Shown: positions 1 through 8,112 of the stretch, piece after piece
Position numbering within the stretch: the first letter of the stretch is position 1
How the letters are laid out: every line of letters begins with the position of its first letter
DNA from: Deltaproteobacteria bacterium
Lineage (GTDB): Bacteria; Myxococcota_A; UBA9042; PHBI01
Length of the DNA: 38,528 nt
Direction: 5' to 3'
Assembly: GCA_006226565.1 (NCBI GenBank)
Contig: SBGO01000684.1
Location: 1-38,528 of the forward strand
The notes under the pieces: model-generated
Seen by the model: only the letters and a program-made list of their open reading frames with translations
What the model was told of the DNA's origin: nothing
Database searches by the model: none
Program-made: the position numbers and the translations under genes

Positions 1-2
1 CC

Positions 3-149
3 GGACAGCGCCTCGCCGTCATCGCCCGCGCCCTGGCCGACGACGCCCCCGCGACGGCGCTGGTGCCGCTCACCGCGCGCGCGTGGCGCATGCTGGATGA
101 GCGCTACGCCACCTTCGACGACGACGACGGCTCGGCCCCGCCGCAATGA
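3..149 (+). CDS. C-terminal end of an unidentified protein (5' end outside window)
   Basis: Reading frame 3 is open from the window edge to a TGA at 147-149 and gives about 48 residues. The stretch is a leucine/alanine/arginine-rich helix followed by a highly acidic run (FDDDDG) and a short Ser-Ala-Pro-Pro-Gln tail. It has the third-position G/C bias of the neighbouring genes. No family can be named from so little. It runs convergent to the redoxin gene that ends at 177, with only 27 bases between them. Confidence 0.55.
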   Translation, partial: GQRLAVIARALADDAPATALVPLTARAWRMLDERYATFDDDDGSAPPQ

Positions 150-176
150 CCGCGTGGCGCGACGCCGGCGCGCAGC

Positions 177-812
177 TCAGTGACAGGTCGGGACGGGCTC
201 GGGCTCGGGCTCGGGCATCGTGCAGCGGCGCGCTTCGGTGAGCGAGCGCGTGATGGTGCAGCCCCACACGGGCGTGGCCGCGCGCGGGGAGCCCCCGGCG
301 AGCAAGGTGTCCACGGCCTCCTCGAGCCAGGGCTCGCGGTCGGGGTCGCCCGGGACGCGCTCGTTGTCGATCCAACCGCGGAAGCGGACGGCGCCGGCGC
401 GGTCGACGAGGACGGCCGTCGGCGTGCTGATCACCCCGAGGGTGCGCGCGAGGACGCCCGCCGGGTCCTTCACCAGGGGCAGGACCTCGCGCCCGGCCGC
501 GCGGGCGGCGGTCAGCGCGGCGAGGTCGTCGTCGGCGTTGGAGGCGACGTAGCGGAAGGCGACCCGCCCGTCGTGGTAGCGCTCGCGGAGCGCGGCGACC
601 CGGCCTTCGTAGCGCTTCACGCAGGGGCAGGTGCTGCCCCAGAAGACGAGGACCGTCGCGTCGTGGGCGCGCCACGTGTCCGCGAGGGCCACGGGCTCGC
701 CGGCGGGGGTGAGGAGCGCCCCGTCGTCGGCGGTGAGGCGGCCGGCGCCGCCCATCGCGCCGCAGGCGCCGAGGAGGAGGGCGAGGGCGCCGAGGAGGGC
801 GGCAGCGCGCAT
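177..812 (-). CDS. Redoxin (thioredoxin-fold) lipoprotein
   Basis: The product is 211 residues. The N-terminus is a lipoprotein signal with lipobox LLGAC (Cys17), so the mature protein should be membrane-anchored on the outer face of the inner membrane or in the outer membrane. Residues 35-170 read as a thioredoxin/AhpC-TSA fold: VLVFWGSTCPCVKRYEGR places a CPC pair at Cys62/Cys64, and STPTAVLVD at 129-137 is the cis-proline segment. A tail with TPVWGCTITR (Cys185) and two more cysteines resembles redoxins with a resolving Cys near the C-terminus. The ATG at 812 shares one base with the stop of the barrel gene upstream (TGATG), so the two are probably translationally coupled. The frame is open much further upstream, but the signal peptide and the overlap fix this start. 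Its substrate is unknown; thiol or metal (copper) redox work in the envelope is an inference. Confidence 0.8.
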   Translation of the reverse strand: MRAAALLGALALLLGACGAMGGAGRLTADDGALLTPAGEPVALADTWRAHDATVLVFWGSTCPCVKRYEGRVAALRERYHDGRVAFRYVASNADDDLAALTAARAAGREVLPLVKDPAGVLARTLGVISTPTAVLVDRAGAVRFRGWIDNERVPGDPDREPWLEEAVDTLLAGGSPRAATPVWGCTITRSLTEARRCTMPEPEPEPVPTCH

Positions 813-1726
813 CAGAAGACCCCGTAGCGGAGGCCCAGGGTGCCGGTGAGGCGCCCGGGCTGGTTGTCGCCCAGGCCGTCGACGAAGAGCCCGGTGTCGA
901 CGGCGAGCTGGAGCGTCCAGTGGTACGCGAAGCGCCAGGACAGGGCCGCGCCGAGACCGACGTCGAGCCGGCCGGAGCCGTCGACCGACGCGCCGTCGAG
1001 CACGATCTCGCTCGCCCAGGTGAGGCGCGCGACGAGGCTCGTCACGAGCCCCTCGGTGAGCTCGACGCCGCCGGCCACGTCCGTCACGAGCTCCGGGCCG
1101 AAGCGCTGGTCGACGCCGAGGTCGGGTCGCTCGGCCGGCAGCGGCACGGTCGCCCCGACGTCGACGCGGACGAACCACGGCATCGCCGTGTGCTCGAGGC
1201 TGAGCCCGGCGCCCAGGGCCCAGGCGCCGCGCCCGGTGACGTCGACCCCGAGGGGCGTCGCCGCGTCCCAGGTCGGGCGGCCCGTGGGCGCCGTCACCGA
1301 GACGGTCACGGCGATCGCCGGCAGCTCCAGGACCTCGCCGATCGACAGGATCTCGTAGCGGAGCCCGGCGGAGACGTCGGCGAGCCCGCCGTCGAAGCCG
1401 TCGAGGGCGCCGGCGTGGCGGCGCGTCGCGACGAAGGGCGCCCGGGCGAAGAGCGAGGCGCGGCGCGAGAGCGCGGCCATGCCCCAGAGCTCGGAGCGCC
1501 ACTCCAGCTCGTCGTAGCCGTCGTAGGGGCGCCACTGCCCGTCACCGTCCCACTGCCCGAGGCCCCGCGCGAGGCTCGTGCGGAGGCCGACCGCCGCGTC
1601 CTCCCAGATGAGGAGGCGGCCGGTGCCGAAGGCCGTCGCCGACATGCAGCACGGCGCCGCCTCCGCGCGGGACGCGAGGGCGGCGAGGCTGGCGAGCGCG
1701 GCGAACGCGACGGGCAGCGCGCGCAC
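812..1726 (-). CDS. Predicted outer-membrane beta-barrel protein
   Basis: The product is 304 residues with a cleavable signal peptide (residues 1-23, ending SRAEA). The mature part starts with a notable Cys-Cys-Met (APCCMSATAFGTGRLL). The rest consists of alternating hydrophobic/polar strands with many Gly, Trp and Tyr residues and ends in LGLRYGVF, a terminal Phe typical of outer-membrane barrels. It resembles transporter-like barrels often annotated only as hypothetical. It is the middle gene of a three-gene unit, three bases after the YtkA-like gene and overlapping the redoxin gene by one base. The Cys pair at the mature N-terminus and the redox partner suggest that metal or thiol chemistry could be involved, but this is inference. 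Confidence 0.75.
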   Translation of the reverse strand: MRALPVAFAALASLAALASRAEAAPCCMSATAFGTGRLLIWEDAAVGLRTSLARGLGQWDGDGQWRPYDGYDELEWRSELWGMAALSRRASLFARAPFVATRRHAGALDGFDGGLADVSAGLRYEILSIGEVLELPAIAVTVSVTAPTGRPTWDAATPLGVDVTGRGAWALGAGLSLEHTAMPWFVRVDVGATVPLPAERPDLGVDQRFGPELVTDVAGGVELTEGLVTSLVARLTWASEIVLDGASVDGSGRLDVGLGAALSWRFAYHWTLQLAVDTGLFVDGLGDNQPGRLTGTLGLRYGVF

Positions 1727-1729
1727 GGC

Positions 1730-2137
1730 TCAGTTCACCGTGTAGTCGAGGTCGACGCTGCCGGTCCGCTCGCCGTGGGTGGCGGTCACGGTGACGGTCC
1801 ACATGCCGGGCATCTGGAAGGTCACCGGGAAGGCCGTGTAGACGCCGCCGCCGACCTCGGTGACGACCGCCGTCTCGCTCGAGCCGTGCCCGTGCATCGG
1901 CATCTCGGGGTCGACGGTGACGGTCGCGCCCTCGACCGCCGCGCCGGCGCCGTCGACGACGGTGATGGTCAGCGTGTGCTGGCCGGTGGCGGGCTCGGCG
2001 ACGTCGAGGCTGCCGCTCAGGGCGAGCGCGTCGGTGACGGTGTCCTCGCCCTTGGGGTCGTTGGCGCAGGCGCCGAGGCTCAGCGGGAGCAGGACGGCCA
2101 GGGCGAGGAGGGTGCGGCGCAGGGTCGCGACGTGCAT
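1730..2137 (-). CDS. YtkA-like domain lipoprotein
   Basis: The product is 135 residues: a lipoprotein signal (LSLGAC, Cys24) followed by one immunoglobulin-like beta domain. The segment TLTITVVDGAGAAVEGATV, then PEMPMHGHG, then FQMPGMWTVTVTA matches the YtkA/FixH-type fold found next to copper and cytochrome-oxidase assembly genes. The Met/His-rich HGHG loop would suit copper, as inference. A GGAG element about eight bases before the ATG at 2137 supports the start. It is the first gene of the operon with the barrel and redoxin genes. Confidence 0.8.
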   Translation of the reverse strand: MHVATLRRTLLALAVLLPLSLGACANDPKGEDTVTDALALSGSLDVAEPATGQHTLTITVVDGAGAAVEGATVTVDPEMPMHGHGSSETAVVTEVGGGVYTAFPVTFQMPGMWTVTVTATHGERTGSVDLDYTVN

Positions 2138-2243
2138 CGGGTCGTTCTCCGGGAAGGCGTGAGGCGCACGGGTAGCATTGCGGCCCGCGGGTCGGAATGT
2201 GGCGAATTGTCGCGATTGCGCCCCGCCGCCCCGGAGGACCGAC

Positions 2244-3197
2244 TCAGGCGGCGGCGCGCCCGGCTCCGTAGCTCGCGCGCGCCCAGGCCAGGGTCGCCCG
2301 GAGGACCTCGTCGACGGGCGTCGGGGCGGCGTCCCAGGCGGCGCGGAAGCGGGCGTCGTCGAGGGCGAAGGGGCCGCGCCACTGGTAGAGCATCTCGGGG
2401 AGCTCCCGCGCCTCCGGCAGGAAGAGGCCGGCGAGGCGGAGCTTGAGGGGCGTCAGCTCGGTCGTGCGCGGGGCGACGCCGACGGCGGCGGCGAAACGCT
2501 CGATCCAGGCGCGGGTCGGCTCGGCCGGCAGCGCCGGCAGGTGCCACAGGCCGCGCGCCTCCCCGAGGGCGAGGGTGACCAGCCCGTCGGCCACGTCGGG
2601 GCCGTAGGAGTAGGTGTGCGGCTGGTCGACGTCGCCGAGCACCTCGACGGGCTTTCCGGCGAGGAGGCGCCGCCAGAAGCGCTCGCCGAGGACCGAGTTT
2701 GTCATGCCGGGGCCGACGAAGTCGCTGGCGCGGCCGATGGCCACCGGCACGTCGCCGGCGCGATCGGCGGCGAGCATCACCTCGGCCGCCTCGGCCCGCA
2801 GCGCCCCCTTCTTCGAGCAGGGCCGGACCGGGGTGTCCTCGGCGAGGCGGCCGTCGGCCGGGACCTCGTACATGTAGAGGTTGTCGAGGGCGACCAGGCG
2901 CGCGCCGGCCTTCGCCGCGCCGTGGACGATGCCGCGGGCGAGGGGGACGAGCTCCTCGGCCCAGCGGTAGTAGCGCGGGTTGGCGCAGTGGTAGACGACC
3001 GAGGCGCCGCGGAGGGCCTCGGCGGCCTGGGCCGGGTCGGAGACGTCGGCGCGTACGCTCTCGGCGCCCTCGGGGACGCCGTGGGCGAAGGCGCCGCGGC
3101 GCAGGATGCGGACGCGGAGGCCGCGGGCGATGAGGCGCTGGGCGATGAGGGGGCCGATCTGGCCGGCGCCGGCGATGACGTGGAGGGGTGCGGTCAC
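2244..3197 (-). CDS. NAD(P)-dependent epimerase/dehydratase family protein
   Basis: The product is 317 residues and starts at a GTG (3195-3197) preceded by GGAGAG. The N-terminal beta-alpha-beta motif VIAGAGQIGPLIAQRL binds NAD(P). Further signs of the extended short-chain dehydrogenase group are VYHCANPRYYRW at about residue 71, LDNLYMYEV, and an unusual SKKG where this subgroup often has WKG before an RAEAAE helix. The ending, with RWGPFALD-type sequence and an Asp/Arg helix, is typical of nucleoside-diphosphate-sugar epimerase relatives. The substrate cannot be read from sequence. It lies downstream of, and on the same strand as, the phosphatidyltransferase gene, with a 155-base gap, so it probably has its own promoter. 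Confidence 0.8.
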   Translation of the reverse strand: MTAPLHVIAGAGQIGPLIAQRLIARGLRVRILRRGAFAHGVPEGAESVRADVSDPAQAAEALRGASVVYHCANPRYYRWAEELVPLARGIVHGAAKAGARLVALDNLYMYEVPADGRLAEDTPVRPCSKKGALRAEAAEVMLAADRAGDVPVAIGRASDFVGPGMTNSVLGERFWRRLLAGKPVEVLGDVDQPHTYSYGPDVADGLVTLALGEARGLWHLPALPAEPTRAWIERFAAAVGVAPRTTELTPLKLRLAGLFLPEARELPEMLYQWRGPFALDDARFRAAWDAAPTPVDEVLRATLAWARASYGAGRAAA

Positions 3198-3352
3198 GGG
3201 GTCTCTCCCTGCGCCGGTGGGGTGGAGCGTCCGGCGCCCCCTCACCGTAGACATGGCGCAGGTGCAAATAAATGCCCGTGCATGCAAGGCATCATTGCGT
3301 GTGTGCAAGACACGCGGGCCCCTCGGCGGGTCGGCGCCGGGGGCCCCGGTCC

Positions 3353-4360
3353 TCAGCGGTCGGGGGCGGCGCCGATGGCCTTGGCGGCGGTGATCATCGT
3401 CGTCAGGTAGAAGCCGAAGATGGTCACGATGGCCGCGATGGCGAAGATGTCGGCGAGCTCGGGGTCGTCGAGGGCGAGCGCCGGGATGACGGGCAGGGCG
3501 ATGATCCAGCGGGACCACGGCAGGGGCGTGGCCTCGCGCTCCTCGCGGCGCAGGTGGATGAGCCGGGCGGCGACGTCGCTGCCGACGAAGGCCATCGCCA
3601 GGGCCGCGTAGAGCGGGTGTGCCCCGGCGACGCTGTAGAGCGCGAGCACGGCGACGAGCAGGACCACCGGCAGGAGCTCCATGGGGTTGGCGCCGAACTT
3701 CATCGTGCGGACCACCGGCGGGACCATCGCGACGAGGTACATCGTGAACGCGAAGGCGAGGACGCCGTTGGACGCCGAGATGAGCTCCGAGCCGTCGTAG
3801 TGGAGCCACGCGGGGTCGCCGAGGGCGAACACCACGATGTCGAGGGCCAGGACCAGGGTCACCCCCTCGGTGCCGCTGACCGCGGGGATGACGAGGAGGT
3901 TGGTGCGATACTGCTCCCACATCGTCAGCGCGAAGGCGACCGAGCCGATGCCGACGAGCACCGTCAGCGGGACGGCGTCGAGGCGCAGCACGATGCCGCC
4001 GCACAGGAGCAGCGCGCCGCTCGCGATGCCGTCGAGGCCGTGGTCGAGCAGCTCGCCCACCGGGCTCGCGCGGCCGGTCCGGCGCGCGTGGGGCCCGTCG
4101 ACGTTGTCGCAGGTCAGGTAGATGACCAGCAGGATGCCGCTGACCATGAACAGCCACGGCTGGCCGAGGTTGACCGCGAGGATCGCGGTCACGACGGCCA
4201 GGGCGTTGACGATGCTGCCCGTGATGGTGATGGCGTTGGGGGTGATCCAGCGCGGGATGAGCGGGATCATCCAGCGCCAGAACAGCCACTTGTAGACCCC
4301 GACGAGGACCTCGCGGTCGTCGGATTGGTAAGCGGATTTCGGCTGATCGTGCCGCGGCAT
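3353..4360 (-). CDS. CDP-alcohol phosphatidyltransferase family membrane protein
   Basis: The product is 335 residues with many hydrophobic helices. It carries the complete CDP-alcohol phosphotransferase signature DG-x2-AR-x8-G-x3-D-x3-D at residues 88-110 (DGPHAR, then G102, D106 and D110). Those Asp residues bind the metal and the CDP group. The enzyme moves an alcohol or phosphoalcohol between CDP and a lipid acceptor in the inner membrane. Length and the TPNAITITG start of helix 1 look like choline/ethanolamine phosphotransferase relatives, but the alcohol is not predictable. The frame is open well upstream; the ATG at 4360 is chosen because the hydrophilic lead-in and the first helix fit there and GGGAAAGG precedes it. 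A palindrome 36 bases upstream may be its operator. Confidence 0.85.
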   Translation of the reverse strand: MPRHDQPKSAYQSDDREVLVGVYKWLFWRWMIPLIPRWITPNAITITGSIVNALAVVTAILAVNLGQPWLFMVSGILLVIYLTCDNVDGPHARRTGRASPVGELLDHGLDGIASGALLLCGGIVLRLDAVPLTVLVGIGSVAFALTMWEQYRTNLLVIPAVSGTEGVTLVLALDIVVFALGDPAWLHYDGSELISASNGVLAFAFTMYLVAMVPPVVRTMKFGANPMELLPVVLLVAVLALYSVAGAHPLYAALAMAFVGSDVAARLIHLRREEREATPLPWSRWIIALPVIPALALDDPELADIFAIAAIVTIFGFYLTTMITAAKAIGAAPDR

Positions 4361-4395
4361 CGTGGGCCTTTCCCGGTGGGGGCTCGGTCGGGGCG

Positions 4396-4417
4396 CTCGG
4401 TCGATGAATCGACCGAG
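4396..4417. promoter_or_regulatory. 22-bp perfect palindrome, candidate operator
   Basis: The arms CTCGGTCGAT and ATCGACCGAG are exact reverse complements around a two-base centre (GA). The site lies 36 bases upstream of the phosphatidyltransferase start and 134 bases upstream of the divergent LysR gene. On the minus strand a GATAAG (-10-like) sits just upstream of it, so a protein bound here would cover the start of transcription. There is no T-run, so it is not a convincing terminator. The bound regulator is unknown; the LysR product is the obvious candidate, although LysR boxes usually have the form T-N11-A. Confidence 0.5.
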
Positions 4418-4550
4418 GTACGGCTTATCACGAAACCGCTGACGTGTTGACGAAGACCTGCGCTCCTTTGCACAGCTGGCGCGATCCTTGCGTTGACGCG
4501 GTCCCACGGGCGAGTTCGACAACCTGCTTGCGGCAGCGCAAGATGCGCCC

Positions 4551-5519
4551 ATGCCGCACTCCGATCTCTCCGGGCTCGACTGGGACCAGGTCCGCGTCTT
4601 CCTCGCCATCGCCCGCGAGGGGCGCCTGTCGGGCGCGGCCGAGCGGCTCGGGCTCGACATCTCGACGGTGAGCCGGCGCCTCGATCGGCTCGAAGCGGAC
4701 CTGGGCGTGCACCTCTTCGACCGGAGCCGCGGCGGCACGGTGCCGACGGCGGCGGCGGAGGCGATGCTGCCGCCGGCCGAGGCGATGGAGCTGGCGCTGG
4801 CGGAGTTCGCGGCGACGGCGGACGCCGTCGAGACGACGGCCGAGGGGACGGTGCGGCTGACGGCGCCGCCGGGGCTCGCCGACGCCTTCGTCGCGCCGGC
4901 GCTCGCGCGCTTCCACGAGCGCTTCCCGCGGGTGGTGGTCGAGCTCGACGCGAGCGTGGGCTACGCGGACCTGACGCGCCGCGAGGCGGACCTGGCGCTC
5001 CGGGCGACGCGGCCGACCCGCGGGGATCTGGTGGCGACGCGGGTCGTGCGGACCGCCTCGATCCCGCTCACCTCACCGGCCTACGCCGAGGCGCTGGGCC
5101 CGCTCGAGCGCTGGGCGGACGCGCGCTGGATCACCTGGGGGAGCGACCTGATGCACCTGCCGACCGGGCGCTGGCTGACCGCGCAGCTCGGCGACGTCGC
5201 GCCGGTCCTCCGGACGAGCCACTTCGCGAGCCAGCTCGCCGCGGCCGAGGCCGGCCTCGGGGTCACGCTCGCGGCCGAGCCGTACTGCGCCATCCGCCGG
5301 CTGATGCCCCTCCGCGTCGCGCCGGCGCTCCAGGCCGGCTGGGACGCCCTGCCGGTCGAGGAGCTGTGGCTGGTCGGCCACCGCGCCCTCCGCCAGGTCC
5401 CGCGCATCGCCGCCCTCTGGGACTTCCTGCGCGAGCTCTTCGGCGACCCGACGGCGCTGGGCCGCCTCGACGGCGCGCCGGCGCGCGACGCTCAGTCGAG
5501 CGACTCGCGCCAGAAGTAG
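4551..5519 (+). CDS. LysR-family transcriptional regulator
   Basis: The product is 322 residues. Residues 9-66 form the LysR winged helix-turn-helix (LDWDQVRVFLAIAREGRLSG, then AAERLGLDISTVSRRLDRLE, then LGVHLFDRS), followed by the linker helix and a periplasmic-binding-protein-like effector domain (about 95-300) with the usual GVTLAAEPY segment. It should bind DNA as a dimer or tetramer and sense a small molecule. It is divergent from the phosphatidyltransferase gene, the classical arrangement for a LysR target, with the palindrome at 4396-4417 in between. The last 28 bases overlap the end of the convergent cti gene. Confidence 0.9.
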   Translation: MPHSDLSGLDWDQVRVFLAIAREGRLSGAAERLGLDISTVSRRLDRLEADLGVHLFDRSRGGTVPTAAAEAMLPPAEAMELALAEFAATADAVETTAEGTVRLTAPPGLADAFVAPALARFHERFPRVVVELDASVGYADLTRREADLALRATRPTRGDLVATRVVRTASIPLTSPAYAEALGPLERWADARWITWGSDLMHLPTGRWLTAQLGDVAPVLRTSHFASQLAAAEAGLGVTLAAEPYCAIRRLMPLRVAPALQAGWDALPVEELWLVGHRALRQVPRIAALWDFLRELFGDPTALGRLDGAPARDAQSSDSRQK

Positions 5520-7981
5520 CCGACGAGGTCGAGGAGGCCGGCCTCTTGCCCGTTCGCGGCGAGGTTCCAGGTGTGGAGCCAGTCGACGAAGGGCCAGAAC
5601 GCCGGGTCGTCGCGGAGGATGACGCGGATCTCGCGGACCCCGTCGCCGCCGGTGTTGCGGTCGACGAAGTGGCGGAAGCTCTTCTTGTCGTAGACGGTCT
5701 GGAGCTCGGTGACGAGCGTGTAGACGCGGTGGAGCGGGACGTCGATGAAGAGGTTCGGGTAGCTGCCGACGAGGCCGCGCTCGACGGACATCGTGTCGAG
5801 CTCGGGCGTGCGGGCGAGCTTCTGCAGGAACGTCCGGTTGTGGGCGTCGTAGGCGCGGTTGGCGAGCAGGGTGTAGACCGAGGTCCCGCCGACGCGTAGC
5901 ACGGTCACGTCGGGGAGGTAGGCCGCGTGACCGCCCCGGAAGCCGGTCAGCATGCTGAGCGCGCGCTCGGCCGAGGGCAGGTCGTCGACCGGCTCCGACA
6001 GCGCGTAGGGCGGGTCGAGCGGGTTGAGGCGCGGGTTGACGCTGCCGAGGAGGTACGGCATCCGCGCGGTGACGAGCTGGCCGATGTTCGACAGGGGATC
6101 GACGCCGCCGGGGAACGGGACCTGCGACGGGAGGTCCGCCGACGGGAAGAGGCGCTGCACGCCCTGCGAGAAGGCGCCGACCCACAGGCCGCGGTAGTAC
6201 TCGCGCATCTCCGGCGGCATGAACATGAGGAACTGGTCCTCGGCGGAGGAGCGCACGAAGCTCATCATCTGCCAGGTGTCGAGCTTGTGGGCGACGTTGC
6301 CCCACGGCTGGAAGTTGACGACGAGGCTGTAGTAGAGGCGCTCGAAGTTGGCGTAGCTCAGGACCCAGATGGTCTCGGGCAGGCCGGCGATCCCGCCCTG
6401 GTGGACGGTCGCGCTCTCGCCGTGGCGCAGCACCGTGAGCCAGGCGTCCTTGTCCTCGCGGTCGCCGTACCAGAGGTCCTCGAGGGCGAGGCCGGCCGGG
6501 TGCATGGCGCGCAGGGCGTCGTTGAACGCGAGAACGTGGACCTCCTCCCGGCTCTCCTTGGCGACCGAGGGGTCGACGTGGTCGAGGTCGTCCTGGCCGA
6601 GGTAGGGGTCGATGGCGGAGGGGTCGCTGCCGGGGTCGAAGCCGCCGGGGGTCGGCGCCCAAGGGGCCGGGTAGACGTCGCTGCCGGGGTCGTAGAACCA
6701 GATCCAGAAGCGGTCGCGGATGGCGTAGGTCGCGGACGAGCCGACGCAGACGTCGCCCTTGACCATCGCCTCGATGAAGTGGCGCGAGTTCTCGAGCATG
6801 AAGCGGTTGCGGATGCGCGCCGGGATCTGCTCGAAGTAGGCGAACGGGTTGGCGTTTCCGTAGCCGGGGGCGCGCACGTCGACGCCCCAGTCGGTGTCGA
6901 GGAAGAGCTCCTGCCAGCGGTCGAGGGTCGCGTCGTCGAGGAGCCACGGGATGTGGTTCTTCTGCATCACGACGGCGGTGTACTTGCGCAGGCGGTAGTA
7001 GATGCGCTCGCCGGCCGGGTCCTGGTTGGCGTGGAAGGTGACGACCTCGTCGATCGGCGCCGGCGCGGGGGTGCGCGAGCGGACGAGCTCGTAGAACTCG
7101 CCGGGCGCCTCCGGGAAGTGGAGGTGCGCGAAGAAGAGGTGCTCGTAGAGGTAGCGCGCGGCCAGGGCCGCCTGGGCGGGCTCCTGGTTGAGGAAGGCCT
7201 CCCAGCGGGCGATCACGTCGGCGTCGGCGGGGCGCGCGAGGACGCGCTGCGCCTCCCGGGTGGGGCCGTAGGCGCCGTCGTCGAGCCACTCGGCCAGCCG
7301 CTCGTAGTCCTCGTTGGCCAGGGGCTCGACGGCGAACGGCATCCCCCGCGGCTCGGTCAGGGCGTCGCTCGGGCCGGCGGGGCCGGCGTTCCGCAGGCCG
7401 ATGCACGCGAACTTGCGGTCGGTCGGGCCGTCCTCGAAGAGCGCGTACTCGGTGCGGAGGTCGTGGGGGTCGGGGTTGGTGCGGGCGCGCTCGATGAAGC
7501 GGCGCATCGGCGAGGCCGAGCCCTGCTCGGTGACGCCGTAGAAGCCGCGCGCGCGCCACGAGGCGCGGGTCGCCTCGAAGTCGATCAAGCCCTCGCTGTC
7601 GGTGATGCGGCCATCGGCCATGCGGCTCGCCGGGATGGACATGAGCCGCGAGCCGAAGAGGTCGTCGCCGTTCGAGCCGCGCACGACCGCCTCGTAGCTC
7701 GTGAGCTTGAGCTGACACGGGGCGTCCGAGCAGCCGTGGCAGTTGACGCAGCGGCGCGCGAAGACCAGCTGGACCTCGTCGAGGTACGGGTCCGCGCCGC
7801 CCCAGCCGTAGCGGTTCCCCGCGCGGTAGAGGCTCGGCGCCTCGCCGAGGCCGTCGGCCGGCCCGTCGCCCTTGCCGACGACCGGCGGCTCGGCGGTCGC
7901 CGCGTCATCGCTCGGCGCCTCGCAGCCGAGCACGGACGCCGACATCGCCAGGACCAGGAGCGCCCTGTGTACCGAAATCAT
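5492..7981 (-). CDS. cti: Fatty acid cis/trans isomerase, cytochrome-type lipoprotein
   Basis: The product is 829 residues from the ATG at 7981. Cti converts cis-unsaturated acyl chains of membrane phospholipids to trans, making membranes stiffer under solvent or heat stress; known enzymes are periplasmic and contain covalent haem. Here CVNCH at residues 78-82 is the CXXCH haem-c site. Family stretches are HLFFAHLHF, NPFAYFEQIPARIRNRF and YYSLVVNFQPWGNVAHKL. The length is slightly above the usual ~770. Unlike the usual soluble form, the N-terminus ends in a lipobox (SVLGC, Cys20), and an acidic/Pro-rich linker precedes the haem domain. A start 13 codons upstream (8020) is possible, but the signal peptide fits 7981 better. 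TTGACA lies upstream on the same strand without a clear -10. Confidence 0.9.
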   Translation of the reverse strand: MISVHRALLVLAMSASVLGCEAPSDDAATAEPPVVGKGDGPADGLGEAPSLYRAGNRYGWGGADPYLDEVQLVFARRCVNCHGCSDAPCQLKLTSYEAVVRGSNGDDLFGSRLMSIPASRMADGRITDSEGLIDFEATRASWRARGFYGVTEQGSASPMRRFIERARTNPDPHDLRTEYALFEDGPTDRKFACIGLRNAGPAGPSDALTEPRGMPFAVEPLANEDYERLAEWLDDGAYGPTREAQRVLARPADADVIARWEAFLNQEPAQAALAARYLYEHLFFAHLHFPEAPGEFYELVRSRTPAPAPIDEVVTFHANQDPAGERIYYRLRKYTAVVMQKNHIPWLLDDATLDRWQELFLDTDWGVDVRAPGYGNANPFAYFEQIPARIRNRFMLENSRHFIEAMVKGDVCVGSSATYAIRDRFWIWFYDPGSDVYPAPWAPTPGGFDPGSDPSAIDPYLGQDDLDHVDPSVAKESREEVHVLAFNDALRAMHPAGLALEDLWYGDREDKDAWLTVLRHGESATVHQGGIAGLPETIWVLSYANFERLYYSLVVNFQPWGNVAHKLDTWQMMSFVRSSAEDQFLMFMPPEMREYYRGLWVGAFSQGVQRLFPSADLPSQVPFPGGVDPLSNIGQLVTARMPYLLGSVNPRLNPLDPPYALSEPVDDLPSAERALSMLTGFRGGHAAYLPDVTVLRVGGTSVYTLLANRAYDAHNRTFLQKLARTPELDTMSVERGLVGSYPNLFIDVPLHRVYTLVTELQTVYDKKSFRHFVDRNTGGDGVREIRVILRDDPAFWPFVDWLHTWNLAANGQEAGLLDLVGYFWRESLD

Positions 7982-8044
7982 GGAGGTCCCCCGCAACTTG
8001 GACCCGTCCATTCCGCGCACGGAACCGCGTCCGTTGTCAATCCA

Positions 8045-8066
8045 GAGTTACTCATCGGTGAGTTAC
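8045..8066. promoter_or_regulatory. Direct repeat and small dyad upstream of cti
   Basis: GAGTTAC occurs twice (8045-8051 and 8060-8066), with starts 15 bases apart. The interval also holds the dyad ACTCA-TCGG-TGAGT (8050-8063). The region is 64 to 85 bases upstream of the cti start in a 131-base intergenic gap, a sensible place for a regulator-binding site. No -10 box is clear, so a regulatory role is a suggestion only. Confidence 0.3.
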
Positions 8067-8112
8067 GCTGTCGCGTCGCGGCGGGCCGGCCCGTCGACCA
8101 CGCAGCCTTCCG

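Noticed and set aside
3272-4450. Long plus-strand open frame opposite the phosphatidyltransferase gene
   Set aside because: Its composition (Asp/Glu/Arg/Val-rich, no motif) is the antisense shadow of a gene with a complete enzyme signature.
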